Part shown: positions 14,960 through 24,300 of the stretch, one piece after another
Position numbering within the stretch: the first letter of the stretch is position 1
Layout of the letters: every line of letters starts with the position of its first letter
Assembly (NCBI RefSeq): GCF_016598475.1
Contig: NZ_JAEMUX010000008.1
Coordinates: forward strand, 1-64,000
Source of the DNA: Streptomyces adelaidensis
Lineage (GTDB): Bacteria > Actinomycetota > Actinomycetes > Streptomycetales > Streptomycetaceae
Direction: 5' to 3'
DNA length: 64,000 nucleotides
Notes under the pieces: generated by a model
Databases searched by the model: none
Told to the model about the DNA's origin: nothing
What the model saw: the letters and a program-made list of their open reading frames with translations, nothing else
Translations under genes and position numbers: made by a program

Positions 14960-16441
14960 ATGCCTGAACGCCGTACCGTCGCACTCGTCACTCTTGGCTG
15001 CGCCCGTAACGAGGTGGACTCGGAGGAGCTCGCAGGCCGCTTGGAGGCGGACGGCTGGGAGCTCGTCGAGGACGCCGAGGCCGCGGACGTCGCGGTCGTC
15101 AACACCTGTGGCTTCGTCGAAGCCGCCAAGAAGGACTCCGTCGACGCGCTCCTGGAGGCCAACGACCTCAAGGGCCGTGGCAGAACCCAGGCCGTCGTGG
15201 CGGTCGGCTGCATGGCGGAGCGGTACGGCAAGGAGTTGGCCGAGGCGCTGCCCGAGGCCGACGGCGTACTCGGCTTCGACGACTACGTGGACATCTCCGA
15301 CCGCCTCCAGACCATCCTGAACGGCGGCATCCACGCCTCGCACACCCCGCGCGACCGGCGCAAGCTGCTGCCGATCAGCCCGGCCGAGCGCCAGGAGTCG
15401 GCGGCCGAGGTCGCGCTGCCAGGACACGGACCGCTCGACCTTCCGGACGGCCTCGCTCCGGCCTCCGGGCCGCGCTCACCGCTGCGCCGCCGCCTGGACG
15501 GCTCGCCCGTCGCCTCCGTGAAGCTCGCCTCCGGCTGCGACCGCCGCTGCTCCTTCTGCGCCATCCCCTCCTTCCGCGGCTCCTTCATCTCGCGCCGGCC
15601 CTCGGACGTGCTGAACGAGACGCGGTGGCTGGCCGAGCAGGGCGTCAAGGAGGTCATGCTGGTCTCCGAGAACAACACCTCGTACGGCAAGGACCTGGGC
15701 GACATCCGGCTGCTGGAGTCGTTGCTGCCCGAGCTCGCCGAGGTCGACGGCATCGAGCGGGTGCGCGTGAGCTACCTCCAGCCCGCCGAGATGCGGCCCG
15801 GCCTCATCGACGTGCTCACCTCCACGCCCAAGGTCGTGCCCTACTTCGACCTGTCCTTCCAGCACTCGGCGCCCGCAGTGCTCCGCTCGATGCGCCGCTT
15901 CGGCGACACCGACCGCTTCCTGGAGCTGCTCGACACCATCCGCGGCAAGTCCCCCGAGGCCGGCGTGCGGTCCAACTTCATCGTGGGCTTCCCCGGCGAG
16001 ACCGAGGACGACCTCGCGGAGCTGGAGCGGTTCCTGAACGGCGCGCGACTGGACGCCATCGGCGTCTTCGGGTACTCCGACGAGGAGGGCACCGAAGCGG
16101 CGACGTACGACGGCAAGCTCGACGAGGACGTGGTCGCCGAGCGGCTCGCGCGGGTCTCGCGGCTGGCCGAGGAGCTGGTCTCGCAGCGCGCCGAGGAGCG
16201 CGTCGGAGAGACCGTGCGCGTGCTGGTCGAGTCGGTCGACGGCGACGAGGGCGCGTACGGCCGGGCCGCGCACCAGGCGCCCGAGACGGACGGTCAGGTG
16301 TTGTTCACGAGCGGCGAGGAGTTGACCGTCGGCCTTATGGTCGAGGCGAAGGTGGTCGGCACGGAGGGCGTCGACCTGGTGGCCGAGGTGCTTCCGGGCT
16401 CGCTCGGCTCCCTCGTGTGTACTGAGGAGGCGGCCAGATGA
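14960..16441 (+). CDS. rimO: RimO: ribosomal protein S12 methylthiotransferase
   Basis: This 493-residue radical-SAM enzyme adds a methylthio group to the conserved aspartate of ribosomal protein S12. The N-terminal MTTase domain has its three cluster cysteines at Cys14 ([13 protein letters not shown]), Cys50 (NTCGF) and Cys84 (GCMAE). The radical-SAM CxxxCxxC motif is Cys193, Cys197 and Cys200 ([13 protein letters not shown]). A TRAM domain closes the protein (about 430-480). [13 protein letters not shown] is the RimO-type form, distinguishing it from MiaB. The stop overlaps the pgsA start by 4 nt, so rimO, pgsA and cinA are translationally coupled. Confidence 0.95.
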   Translation: MPERRTVALVTLGCARNEVDSEELAGRLEADGWELVEDAEAADVAVVNTCGFVEAAKKDSVDALLEANDLKGRGRTQAVVAVGCMAERYGKELAEALPEADGVLGFDDYVDISDRLQTILNGGIHASHTPRDRRKLLPISPAERQESAAEVALPGHGPLDLPDGLAPASGPRSPLRRRLDGSPVASVKLASGCDRRCSFCAIPSFRGSFISRRPSDVLNETRWLAEQGVKEVMLVSENNTSYGKDLGDIRLLESLLPELAEVDGIERVRVSYLQPAEMRPGLIDVLTSTPKVVPYFDLSFQHSAPAVLRSMRRFGDTDRFLELLDTIRGKSPEAGVRSNFIVGFPGETEDDLAELERFLNGARLDAIGVFGYSDEEGTEAATYDGKLDEDVVAERLARVSRLAEELVSQRAEERVGETVRVLVESVDGDEGAYGRAAHQAPETDGQVLFTSGEELTVGLMVEAKVVGTEGVDLVAEVLPGSLGSLVCTEEAAR

Positions 16442-17169
16442 CGGGAGCCCCGGCATCCGCGGCGGGCGGCACCTCCGGCGCCAAGGGCGCGACGAGTGCT
16501 TCCGGCGTTCCCGGCGCCCCGCGCAATGTCGGAGACCCGAAGTCCGTGCGCGGCGGGAAGCTCGGCGCTGCCGCCGTCAACCAGGCCAGCCTCTGGAACA
16601 TCGCGAACATCCTGACCATGGTCCGTCTGGTCCTCGTACCGGGCTTCGTCGTGCTGATGCTCATGGACGGCGGGTACGACCCGGTCTGGCGGGCCTGGGC
16701 CTGGGCCGCCTTCGCCGTCGCCATGATCACCGACATCTTCGACGGCCACCTGGCCCGGACGTACGACCTCGTCACCGACTTCGGGAAGATCGCCGACCCC
16801 ATCGCCGACAAGGCGATCATGGGTGCCGCGCTGATCTGCCTGTCCTCCCTCGGCGATCTGCCGTGGTGGGTGACGGGGGTCATCCTCGGCCGGGAAATCG
16901 GGATCACCCTCCTGCGTTTCATCGTCATCCGGTACGGAGTCATTCCAGCGAGCCGGGGCGGCAAGCTGAAGACCCTCGCCCAGGGCACCGCGGTCGGGAT
17001 GTACGTCCTGGTGATGGAGGGGCCGCTGGCCACCCTGAGGTGGTGGGTGATGGCTGTGGCGGTCGTCCTGACCGTCGTCACCGGGCTCGACTATGTGAGA
17101 CAGGCCATTGTGCTGCGACGGAGCGGAATCGCCGAGCGCGAGGCGGCGGCGGAGGGGGCGGAACGTTGA
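16438..17169 (+). CDS. pgsA: PgsA-type CDP-diacylglycerol--glycerol-3-phosphate phosphatidyltransferase
   Basis: This 243-residue membrane enzyme transfers a phosphatidyl group from CDP-diacylglycerol to glycerol-3-phosphate, the first step to phosphatidylglycerol and cardiolipin. The complete CDP-alcohol phosphotransferase signature is present: Asp99, Asp102, Gly103, Ala106, Arg107, Gly116, Asp120 and Asp124. About five hydrophobic helices surround it. The N-terminal 50 residues form a Gly/Ala/Ser-rich extension. ATG overlaps the rimO stop (ATGA), and the stop overlaps the cinA TTG start. Confidence 0.93.
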   Translation: MTGAPASAAGGTSGAKGATSASGVPGAPRNVGDPKSVRGGKLGAAAVNQASLWNIANILTMVRLVLVPGFVVLMLMDGGYDPVWRAWAWAAFAVAMITDIFDGHLARTYDLVTDFGKIADPIADKAIMGAALICLSSLGDLPWWVTGVILGREIGITLLRFIVIRYGVIPASRGGKLKTLAQGTAVGMYVLVMEGPLATLRWWVMAVAVVLTVVTGLDYVRQAIVLRRSGIAEREAAAEGAER

Positions 17170-17711
17170 CCTCCACGGCCGCCGACGTGCTGCGACTACT
17201 GGCGGTGAGGGGCGAGACGCTGGCCGTCGCGGAATCGCTGACCGGCGGTCTGGTCGCGGCCGCGATCACCGCGGTCCCGGGGGCCTCCAACGCCTTCCGT
17301 GGCTCTGTCACCGCGTACGCCACCGAGCTGAAGCAGCAGCTGCTGGGCGTCGACGCGACCCTCCTGGACCAGCGCGGAGCGGTGGACGCGCAGGTCGCGG
17401 CCCAGATGGCGGACGGCGTACGCAAGGCGCTCGGCGCCGACTGGGGAATTTCGACCACTGGCGTCGCAGGCCCGGAAGAACAGGACGGCCGCCCCGTCGG
17501 CACGGTCCATGTGGCTGTCGCCGGGCCCTCCACAGCGGATTCCGGCGCATTCGGTGGCGGGAAAGTGTCGTCGCTGCGGTTGAACGGCGGCCGGACGGAA
17601 ATCCGTATGGAGAGTGTACGGAGCGTACTCGCACTGCTTCTTGAAGAGCTTGCGGGCGAACAGACCGGAAATGAGCGGGCACAGGATACGGAACAGAACG
17701 GGGGGACTTGA
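17166..17711 (+). CDS. cinA: CinA C-terminal (PncC) family amidohydrolase
   Basis: This 181-residue single-domain CinA/PncC protein belongs to a family that deamidates nicotinamide mononucleotide in pyridine-nucleotide salvage. Family motifs are VAESLTGGLVAAAIT near the start, GSVTAYATELKQQLLGV, and STTGVAGPEEQDGRPVGTVH. A short tail rich in Glu, Gln and Asn ends the chain. The TTG start overlaps the pgsA stop (TTGA) and follows GGAGGGGG, so it is translated as part of the rimO-pgsA-cinA unit. It lacks the N-terminal molybdopterin-binding-like domain of full-length CinA. Confidence 0.9.
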   Translation: MTSTAADVLRLLAVRGETLAVAESLTGGLVAAAITAVPGASNAFRGSVTAYATELKQQLLGVDATLLDQRGAVDAQVAAQMADGVRKALGADWGISTTGVAGPEEQDGRPVGTVHVAVAGPSTADSGAFGGGKVSSLRLNGGRTEIRMESVRSVLALLLEELAGEQTGNERAQDTEQNGGT

Positions 17712-17820
17712 TGTTTGCAGCCCTGAGTGAACACAACAGCGCTCCCCGCACGGCCGCAGCGCAAGGCGGTACGGTGGGGCGTGAAGGATGCGGCTACGCG
17801 GTCCGAGGAGGGAGCCACCG

Positions 17821-18198
17821 ATGATTCTGCTCCGTCGCCTGCTTGGTGACGTGCTGCGTCGGCAGCGCCAGCGCCAGGGCCGTACTCTGCGCGAAGTCTC
17901 CTCGTCCGCCCGAGTCTCACTCGGCTATCTCTCCGAGGTGGAGCGGGGGCAGAAGGAGGCTTCTTCCGAGCTGCTCTCCGCCATTTGCGACGCGCTGGAC
18001 GTACGGATGTCCGAGCTCATGCGAGAGGTGAGCGACGAGCTCGCCCTTGCCGAGCTGGCCCAGTCCGCAGCAGCCACCGAGCCGGTGCCAGCACCAGTGC
18101 GCCGACCCATGCTCAACTCCGTGTCGGTGGCCGGTGTGCCGCCGGAGCGGGTCACGATCAAGGCGCCCGCCGAAGCGGTGGACGTCGTGGCGGCGTGA
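17821..18198 (+). CDS. clgR: ClgR: activator of Clp protease genes
   Basis: This 125-residue Xre-family regulator has a helix-turn-helix at about residues 10-70 ([20 protein letters not shown]). In Streptomyces and related actinomycetes ClgR activates clpP1P2, clpC and lon, as well as itself. It is degraded by ClpP through an alanine-ended tail; this protein ends VDVVAA, which fits. GAGGAGGG precedes the ATG. It stands 109 nt after cinA, the conserved actinobacterial order, and a strong terminator follows. The region upstream should hold the ClgR operator, but I could not fix it by eye. Confidence 0.92.
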   Translation: MILLRRLLGDVLRRQRQRQGRTLREVSSSARVSLGYLSEVERGQKEASSELLSAICDALDVRMSELMREVSDELALAELAQSAAATEPVPAPVRRPMLNSVSVAGVPPERVTIKAPAEAVDVVAA

Positions 18199-18255
18199 GC
18201 GCCGCCTGGCGTGCGTGAGGTTCGGCGCACGCCGATGAAGTAGAAGCGAAGCGGG

Positions 18256-18306
18256 AGCCCCGGCCGGGGCCTTCAGGGAGACCTGGGGTGTCGGCCGGGG
18301 CTTTTG
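18256..18306 (+). terminator. Terminator downstream of clgR
   Basis: An 11-bp perfect stem (AGCCCCGGCCG at 18256 with CGGCCGGGGCT ending at 18302) around a 25-nt loop is followed by TTTT. It closes the rimO-pgsA-cinA-clgR block. Confidence 0.8.
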
Positions 18307-18516
18307 CGTTGCTCGGGGCGGCGGTGTGGGATCGGCGACGCGGGGTGAGCGTGCTGGGTGGGGCGTTTTGGGCGGATCGGGTGTCGGGGGCTCCGGTTTG
18401 CCGGGGTGGTGGTGTGCGGTCATGGTGGAGGGGCGGGATCGGGGGCGTGCGCGCGATTCGTTCGTTCGTGCGGCCGTGCAGAGTCGTACGTTCGTATCAA
18501 GAACCGGAGCGTGCTG
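18307..18516. other. G-rich leader between the clgR terminator and dpsB
   Basis: This is the rest of the 318-nt gap between clgR and dpsB. It is G/T-rich on the plus strand and holds a short TTCG-repeat stretch near 18459. It should contain the dpsB promoter, but no clear sigma-factor consensus is visible. GGAG about 8 nt before the dpsB ATG is its ribosome site. Confidence 0.4.
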
Positions 18517-18987
18517 ATGTCCGTGGTGAAGAGCCCGCTGTCCGAGGCCGATCTCAGGACGGTGTCCGAGGCGCTGCAGGGTGCACTGGTCGATCTCGTC
18601 GACCTCTCCCTCGTGGCCAAGCAGATCCACTGGAACGTGGTCGGGCCGCGCTTCCGCTCCGTCCACCTCCAGCTGGACGAGGTCGTGGACACCGCCCGGC
18701 TGCACTCCGACACGGTCGCCGAGCGTGCCGCCACGCTGGGCGTCTCGCCGGACGGGCGGGCCGGGACAGTGGCCGGCAGCAGCGGTATCGGCAAGATCCC
18801 CGACGGCTGGGTCAAGGACACGGACGCGGTGGGGAGCCTGGTGGACGGGCTCGGCGCCGTGATCACCCGGATGCGGACGCGGGTGGAGAGCACCGCGGAG
18901 GCGGATCCGGTGAGTCAGGACATTTTCATCGGGGTCACGGCGGATCTTGAGAAGCATCACTGGATGTTCCAGGCGGAGAACGTGTAG
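18517..18987 (+). CDS. dpsB: Dps-family DNA-protection/ferritin-like protein
   Basis: This is a 156-residue Dps. Such proteins form hollow dodecamers that oxidise and store iron and compact DNA in starved or stressed cells. The ferroxidase signature is present: His in QIHWNVVGPRFRSVHLQLDE, then Asp and Glu of the same helix pair. A second HH pair (EKHHWMFQAE) lies at the C-terminus. The length is normal for the family and there is no long N- or C-terminal tail. The position downstream of clgR matches dpsB of S. coelicolor, which supports that name over dpsA or dpsC. It has its own G-rich leader and appears monocistronic. Confidence 0.88.
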   Translation: MSVVKSPLSEADLRTVSEALQGALVDLVDLSLVAKQIHWNVVGPRFRSVHLQLDEVVDTARLHSDTVAERAATLGVSPDGRAGTVAGSSGIGKIPDGWVKDTDAVGSLVDGLGAVITRMRTRVESTAEADPVSQDIFIGVTADLEKHHWMFQAENV

Positions 18988-19038
18988 CGCCTGCGGATGC
19001 GCTGTCGGGTCGTGGTGTGGTGCCCCGCGGGTGAGTGT

Positions 19039-19064
19039 GGGGTGCGGCGGGGGCGTGGGGAGGG
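19039..19064 (+). other. G-quadruplex-like motif downstream of dpsB
   Basis: Four G-runs of 3-5 are separated by loops of 6, 3 and 1 nt on the plus strand. It lies in the strongly G-skewed gap between dpsB and the next small gene. Confidence 0.4.
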
Positions 19065-19215
19065 CGGTGTGTGGCTGCCGGGCGCATCGTGCGCCCTGTG
19101 GGCGCGGTCCGTGTGAGTGGGGCGTGCGTCCCTGTGCCGGTGGTGCGCCCTCTCCGGCCGGGCCGGGAGCCGTCTAGCGTCGTTCTGGGGGCCCGGAGGC
19201 CTGGAGGTGGCGGCC

Positions 19216-19464
19216 ATGCGAATAGTCCGCTGGGGGGCGGTTCTGGGGCTTGGTGCGCTGTGGTGGTGGGGTGTGCTGCGGCTTGCGCTGGCGCCGGACG
19301 CCGGTGCGGTGGAGGGGGCTGTCGCGGCCGGTGGGTGGGGGCTGAGCCTCCTGCCTGTGCACTGCGTGCCGAAGGGACGGGGGCTGGGACGGCCGGGGGG
19401 CGTGTCTGGGGGCGCGGCGGGCGTACCAGGGGGCGCGAAGGGCGGGGTGGGCGAGTGCGGTTGA
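19216..19464 (+). CDS. Small putative membrane protein
   Basis: This predicted 82-residue protein matches no family I recognise. One hydrophobic segment (about 8-25, WGAVLGLGALWWWGVLRLAL) is followed by a Gly/Val/Pro-rich, low-complexity tail with a single cysteine. ATG at 19216 follows GGAGG by 8 nt, which is the main support for it being a gene. The local sequence is extremely G/T-skewed, so chance open frames are likely here. It converges on the SDR gene at 19496. Treat it as a plausible but unproven gene. Confidence 0.45.
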   Translation: MRIVRWGAVLGLGALWWWGVLRLALAPDAGAVEGAVAAGGWGLSLLPVHCVPKGRGLGRPGGVSGGAAGVPGGAKGGVGECG

Positions 19465-19495
19465 TCCGGCCGGGGCAGGGGGCTCCGGGCGGTGA

Positions 19496-20260
19496 TCACC
19501 ATGGCATGGCCACCCCGCCGTTCGGGCGGATGATCTGGCCCGTGGTGAAGGCTGAGGCGTCGGAGGCGAGGTGCAGCACGGCGTGTGCGATGTCCTCGGG
19601 CTCGCCGACCCGGCCCAGCGGTGAAAGCCGGGCCATGAAGGACTCCGTCCGCGCCTGCGCCTCGTTGTCGTGGCGGTCGGTCATGGGGGTACGGATCCAG
19701 CCGGGCGCCACCGCGTTGACGCGGATGCCGTGCGGGCCGGCCTCGGTCGCCAGGGTCTTCGTCAGCTGGACCACCGCCGCCTTGGTCACGCCGTAGCAGA
19801 GCAGGCCCGGGCCGCCGGTGTCGACGGCGCCGGAGGCCATGGTCACGATGGAGCCCGGGGTCCCGTCGGCGATCATCCGGCGGGCGGCTTCCTGGCAGGC
19901 GTACAGCACGCCCTTGAAGTTGACGCTCCACACCCGGTCGAGATCCTCCTCCCGGGTTTCCAGCACCGGGCTGGTGTGCATGATCCCGGCGATCGCGGCC
20001 ATCACATGGAGCCGCTCGCAGGTGGCCACCGCCGCCGCGAGCTGTGTGCGGTCGGTCACGTCGAGGTGGTGGGTGTGCGCGGTGCCGCTCCTGGCCTTGA
20101 TCAGCGTCGCGGTCTCGTGCAGGCCCTGCGCGTCACGGTCCGCGCAGTGCACGGTGGCGCCCGCCTCGGCGAGCAGCACGGCCGACGCGCGCCCGATACC
20201 ACTGCCGGCGCCGGTGACGAACGCGGTGCGGCCGGTGAGGTCGTACGCGAGGATGGGCAT
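19496..20260 (-). CDS. Short-chain dehydrogenase/reductase
   Basis: This 254-residue NAD(P)-dependent oxidoreductase is a classical SDR. The cofactor motif TGAGSGIGRASA lies at about residues 13-24. An Asp-containing segment (HCADRDAQG) after beta-2 suggests preference for NAD over NADP. The active site is Ser...Tyr-x-x-x-Lys with the canonical 12-residue gap (SGAVDTGGPGLLCYGVTK), and PGWIRTPM follows. The substrate is unknown. ATG at 20260 begins the standard MPILAYDLTGR start. It lies 32 nt after the nei stop in the same direction, so the two may be co-transcribed, though a functional link is not obvious. Confidence 0.88.
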   Translation of the reverse strand: MPILAYDLTGRTAFVTGAGSGIGRASAVLLAEAGATVHCADRDAQGLHETATLIKARSGTAHTHHLDVTDRTQLAAAVATCERLHVMAAIAGIMHTSPVLETREEDLDRVWSVNFKGVLYACQEAARRMIADGTPGSIVTMASGAVDTGGPGLLCYGVTKAAVVQLTKTLATEAGPHGIRVNAVAPGWIRTPMTDRHDNEAQARTESFMARLSPLGRVGEPEDIAHAVLHLASDASAFTTGQIIRPNGGVAMPW

Positions 20261-20292
20261 GAAGCGACGGTACGAGCATTTCTGACGGGTCG

Positions 20293-21147
20293 TCAATTAG
20301 TTGTGCGGGGGTTCGCGCGGGGGCGGGGGCGGGCTGCTCGGAGAGTGCCCGGGGCCGGGGCCGGGCCCGACTGGCAGGTGGGGCACCAGTAGGTGGGGCG
20401 CTCGCGGGAGCCGTCGCCCTGATCGGCCGCGCGGACGGAGGTGCCGCAGCGCAGGCAGGGGCGTGGAGCCCGGCCGTACACGAAGAGGTCGTGGTGGCGG
20501 TGGCCCGTGATGCTGCGGACCGGGCGGTCGCGGTTGGCTTCGAGGAGCTTCTTGGCGAGGGTGGGCAGCCGGGCGGCGCTGTCTTCGGGGAGGGCGCCCA
20601 CGGGGAGCCAGGGAGTGACCCGGAGCAGGAAGCAGAGCTCGCTCTTGTAGACATTGCCGATGCCGGCGAGGTTGCGCTGGTCGAGGAGGGCCTCGCCGAG
20701 GGGGCGCGCGGGGGCGCTCAGGAGGTTGGCGAGGGCGCGGTCGGGGTCCCAGTCCGGGCCCAGCAGGTCGGGGCCCAGGTGGCCGACGACGCGGTGTTCG
20801 TCGGTCGTGCGGAGCAGCTCCAGGACCGGGAGCCGGTAGCCGACGGCCGTTCGGCCGGCGGTTCCCAGGATCGCGCGGATCTGGTGCGCCGGGCCGCCGC
20901 TCCAGCGGTCGCCGTGGCCGTACACCTTCCAGGAGCCGTCCATCCGCAGGTGCGAGTGGAGGGTCAGACCGCCCTCGATCCGGGTCAGGAGGTGCTTGCC
21001 TCGCGGGGTGACGTCCAGGACGGTACGGCCGGTGAGGTCGGCCGTGGCGTACTTCGGTACGCGTAGGTCGAAGCGGGTCAGCACCTTGTCGGCGAGGGCG
21101 GTGTGCAGTCGTCCCGCCGTTTGCCAGACGGTGTCGCCTTCGGGCAT
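20293..21147 (-). CDS. nei: Endonuclease VIII-like DNA glycosylase (Fpg/Nei family)
   Basis: This 284-residue base-excision-repair glycosylase/AP lyase removes oxidised bases. The mature N-terminus PEGDTVWQTAGRLH has the catalytic proline and glutamate. NLAGIGNVYKSELCFL is the helix-two-turn-helix, and a C-terminal zinc finger has four cysteines (CLRC...CPTC). The PEGDTVW beginning matches the actinobacterial Nei2 type. A Pro/Arg-rich tail of about 25 residues follows the finger. It lies just downstream of lhr in the same direction. In Mycobacterium tuberculosis a nei gene also neighbours lhr, which supports a shared repair role. Confidence 0.92.
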   Translation of the reverse strand: MPEGDTVWQTAGRLHTALADKVLTRFDLRVPKYATADLTGRTVLDVTPRGKHLLTRIEGGLTLHSHLRMDGSWKVYGHGDRWSGGPAHQIRAILGTAGRTAVGYRLPVLELLRTTDEHRVVGHLGPDLLGPDWDPDRALANLLSAPARPLGEALLDQRNLAGIGNVYKSELCFLLRVTPWLPVGALPEDSAARLPTLAKKLLEANRDRPVRSITGHRHHDLFVYGRAPRPCLRCGTSVRAADQGDGSRERPTYWCPTCQSGPAPAPGTLRAARPRPRANPRTTN

Positions 21148-21353
21148 GGGTCAAGGGTGGCATGGGTTGGGGGCGGGTGGCGGGGGATAAGTCTGTGTGT
21201 GGCTGGGGTTGCGTTGCGGGTGGCTGGTGGTGGGTGGGGCGCCTGACAGCTCCGGGGGTTCGGTTGGTTTGGTGGGTTGCGGGTTGCGGGGGCTGGGCGC
21301 GCAGTTCCCCGTGCCCCTTTTGGGTGCGGCCCCATCTGGTCGGTCACCCGGGC
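21148..21353. other. G/T-rich spacer between lhr and nei
   Basis: This 206-nt spacer is strongly G/T-skewed on the plus strand. A G-quadruplex-like motif lies at 21164-21186 (four G-runs, loops of 2, 1 and 4 nt). At about 21295-21330 is a GGGCGCGCAGTTCCCCGTGC core. From memory this resembles a short intergenic repeat common in Streptomyces chromosomes. No gene is seen. Confidence 0.45.
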
Positions 21354-24300
21354 TCAGGCGCGGATCCGTAGGCCGCGCGGGGTGGCGATGAAGCCGGCTC
21401 CTTCCAGGAGGGGGCCGTAGGGGGAGGTGAGGGCGGAGGCGCCGTTCACGCGTTCCACGGTGACTGTGCCGAGGGAGCCGGCGTGGGCTGATGTGGCCAG
21501 GGCTTCGGCGGCGGGGCTCAGGCGGGGGTCGTCCAAGGGGCTGCCGTCCTGGTCGGTGGGCCAGGCCAGCAGGGTCTTGCCGCCGCGCTCCATGTAGAGG
21601 GCCAGCTCGCCGTCGACCAGGACGACCAAAGAGCCTGCCTTGCGGCCCGGTTTGTGGCCGGCTTCGGTGGGGGGCTCGGGCCAGGGGAGGGCGGCGCCGT
21701 AGGCGTTCGCGGGGTCGGCGGCGGCCAGGATCACGGGGCGGGGCGGGGCGGGGAAGCCGTTCGAGCCGGGGCTCGGCCGGGGTTCGCCCCGGTCGCGGGC
21801 GTTGGCCACCGCGCGGAGCCGGTCCACCGCGCCGTCCATCGCGAACTGGGCGGCGCCCAGTCCCTCGACCACATAGCCGCGTCGGGCCTGGCCGCTCTCC
21901 TCGAAGACGGAGAGGACGCGGTAGGTGGCGGAGAAGCCGCCCTCGACTCCCTCGGCGGCCACCGCGCCACGGGTCACGACTCCGTGCCGGTCGAGGAGGG
22001 TGCGCGCCAGGGCATGGGCGCGGACGGTGGGGTCGGGTTCGTGGCCGGCAAGCAGGGACCAGCGGCCCGCGACGGTGGGCGGGCCCGTACGGGACTGGGG
22101 GCGTGCGGCGGCGGTCAGGGAGCCGTACCGGCCGCGCGGGACCGTGCGCTTGGCGCGGTGGGCGGTGGAGCCCGCCGTGCGGCCCGAGCCCAGCAGGGAG
22201 CGCATGGGGGCGAGCGTGTCGTTGGTGAGCCGGCCCGACCAGGCCAGGTCCCAGACGGCGTCGGCCAGTTGGGGATCGGTGACGTCGGGGTGGGTGGTCG
22301 CGCGGACCTGGTCGGCGATCTGGCGGAAGAACAGGCCGTAGCCCCCGGCGAGGGTGTCCAGGACCGACTGGTGGAGCGCGGTCGGCTCCAGGGGGTGTGG
22401 GGGCGGGAGGAGGAGCGGGGCCGTGTCCGCCAGGTAGAGCGAGACCCAGCCGTCCTTGCCGGGGAGGGCTCCGGCGCCCGCCCAGACGACTTCGCCGGCG
22501 GCGGTGAGTTCGTCGAGCATCGCGGGGCTGTAGTGGGCGACCCGGGACGGCAGGACCAGCTTTTCCAGGGCGGACGCGGGGACGGAGGCACCCTGCAACT
22601 GCTCGATCGCGCGCACCAGGCCGTCGATGCCGCGCAGGCCGTGCCCGCCGCCCACGTGCTGCCACTGCGGCAGGAACTGGGCGAGCGCGGCGGGCGGCAC
22701 CGGCTCCAACTCGTGCCGCAGGGCTGCCAGCGAGCGGCGGCGCAGGCGGCGCAGCACGGCCGCGTCGCACCACTCCTGGCCGATGCCCGCCGGATGGAAT
22801 TCGCCCTGGACGACACGGCCGTTCGCGGCCAGTCGATGGAGTGCCCCGTCCGTCACGGCCACGCCCAGGCCGAAACGGGCCGCCGCCGTGGCCGAGGTGA
22901 ACGGGCCGTGCGTGCGCGCGTACCGGGCGAGGAGGTCACCGAGCGGGTCCTTGACCGGCTCGGTGAAGGCCTCCGGGACGCCGACCGGCAGGGCCGTACC
23001 GAGCGCGTCCCGCAGGCGGCCCGCGTCCTCGATCGCCGCCCAGTGGTCGGTGCCGGCGATCCGGACTCGGATGGCGCGGCGGGCCCCGGCGAGCTCGCGG
23101 GCCCACTGCGGCTCGGCGCCGCGCTCCGCCAACTCGGCGTCCGTGAGGGGGCCGAGGAGCCGGAACAGGTCCGCGACGCCCTCGACGTCCTTGACGCGCC
23201 GGTCCTCGGTGCGCCATTGGAGCTCCTGCTCCAGCTCGACGAGCACCTCGGCGTCGAGCAGCTCGCGCAGCTCCGCCTGGCCCAGCAGCTCGGCCAGCAG
23301 CCGGGAGTCCAGCGACAGTGCGGCGGCGCGGCGCTCGGCGAGCGGGGAGTCGCCCTCGTACAGGAACTGGGCGACGTATCCGAAGAGGAGGGAGCGGGCG
23401 AAGGGGGAGGGCTCCGGGGTGGTGACCTCGACGAGGCGGACCTTGCGGGACTCGATGTCACCCATCAACTCGGTGAGACCGGGGACGTCGAAGACGTCCT
23501 GGAGGCATTCGCGGACCGCCTCCAGGACGATCGGGAACGACCCGAATTCACTGGCGACCTGGAGCAGCTGGGCCGCTCGCTGCCGCTGCTGCCACAGGGG
23601 AGTGCGCTTGCCGGGGTTGCGGCGGGGCAGCAGGAGCGCGCGGGCGGCGCACTCGCGGAAACGGGACGCGAACAGGGCCGAGCCGCCCACCTGGTCGGTG
23701 ACGAGCTGGTCGACCTCGCCCTTGTCGAAGGCGATGTCCGCGGCGCCGACCGGGGCCTGCTCGGCGTCGCCCGCCGTGCCGAAGGGAGCGCCCGGTTTCA
23801 TGGGCTCCTGGTCGAGCAGGTCCAGGCCCATCAGGTCGGCGTCGGGCAGGCGCAGCACGATGCCGTCGTCGGCGTGCATGACCTGGGCGTCCATGCCGTA
23901 CCGCTCGGACAGGCGGGCGCCCAGCGCCAGGGCCCAGGGGGCGTGGACCTGGGCACCGAAGGGGGAGTGGACGACGACCCGCCAGTCGCCCAGCTCGTCG
24001 CGGAAGCGTTCGACGACGATGGTGCGGTCGTCGGGGATGTGGCCACAGGCCTCGCGCTGTTCGGCGAGGTAGGACAGGACGTTGTCCGCGGCCCAGGCGT
24101 CGAGTCCGGCGGCCAGCAGGCGCGGCCGGGCGTCCTCCCGGGTCAGGGAGCCCACCTCGCGCAGGAAAGCGCCGACCGCGCGGCCCAGTTCGAGCGGACG
24201 GCCGAGCTGGTCGCCCTTCCAGAAGGGCAGGCGGCCCGGTACGCCCGGCGCCGGGGAGACCAGCACCTGGTCGCGGGTGATGTCCTCGATGCGCCAGGAG

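Noticed and set aside
17712..17820. ClgR operator upstream of clgR
   Set aside because: Expected from family knowledge, but no sequence here matches a recalled consensus well enough to place it.
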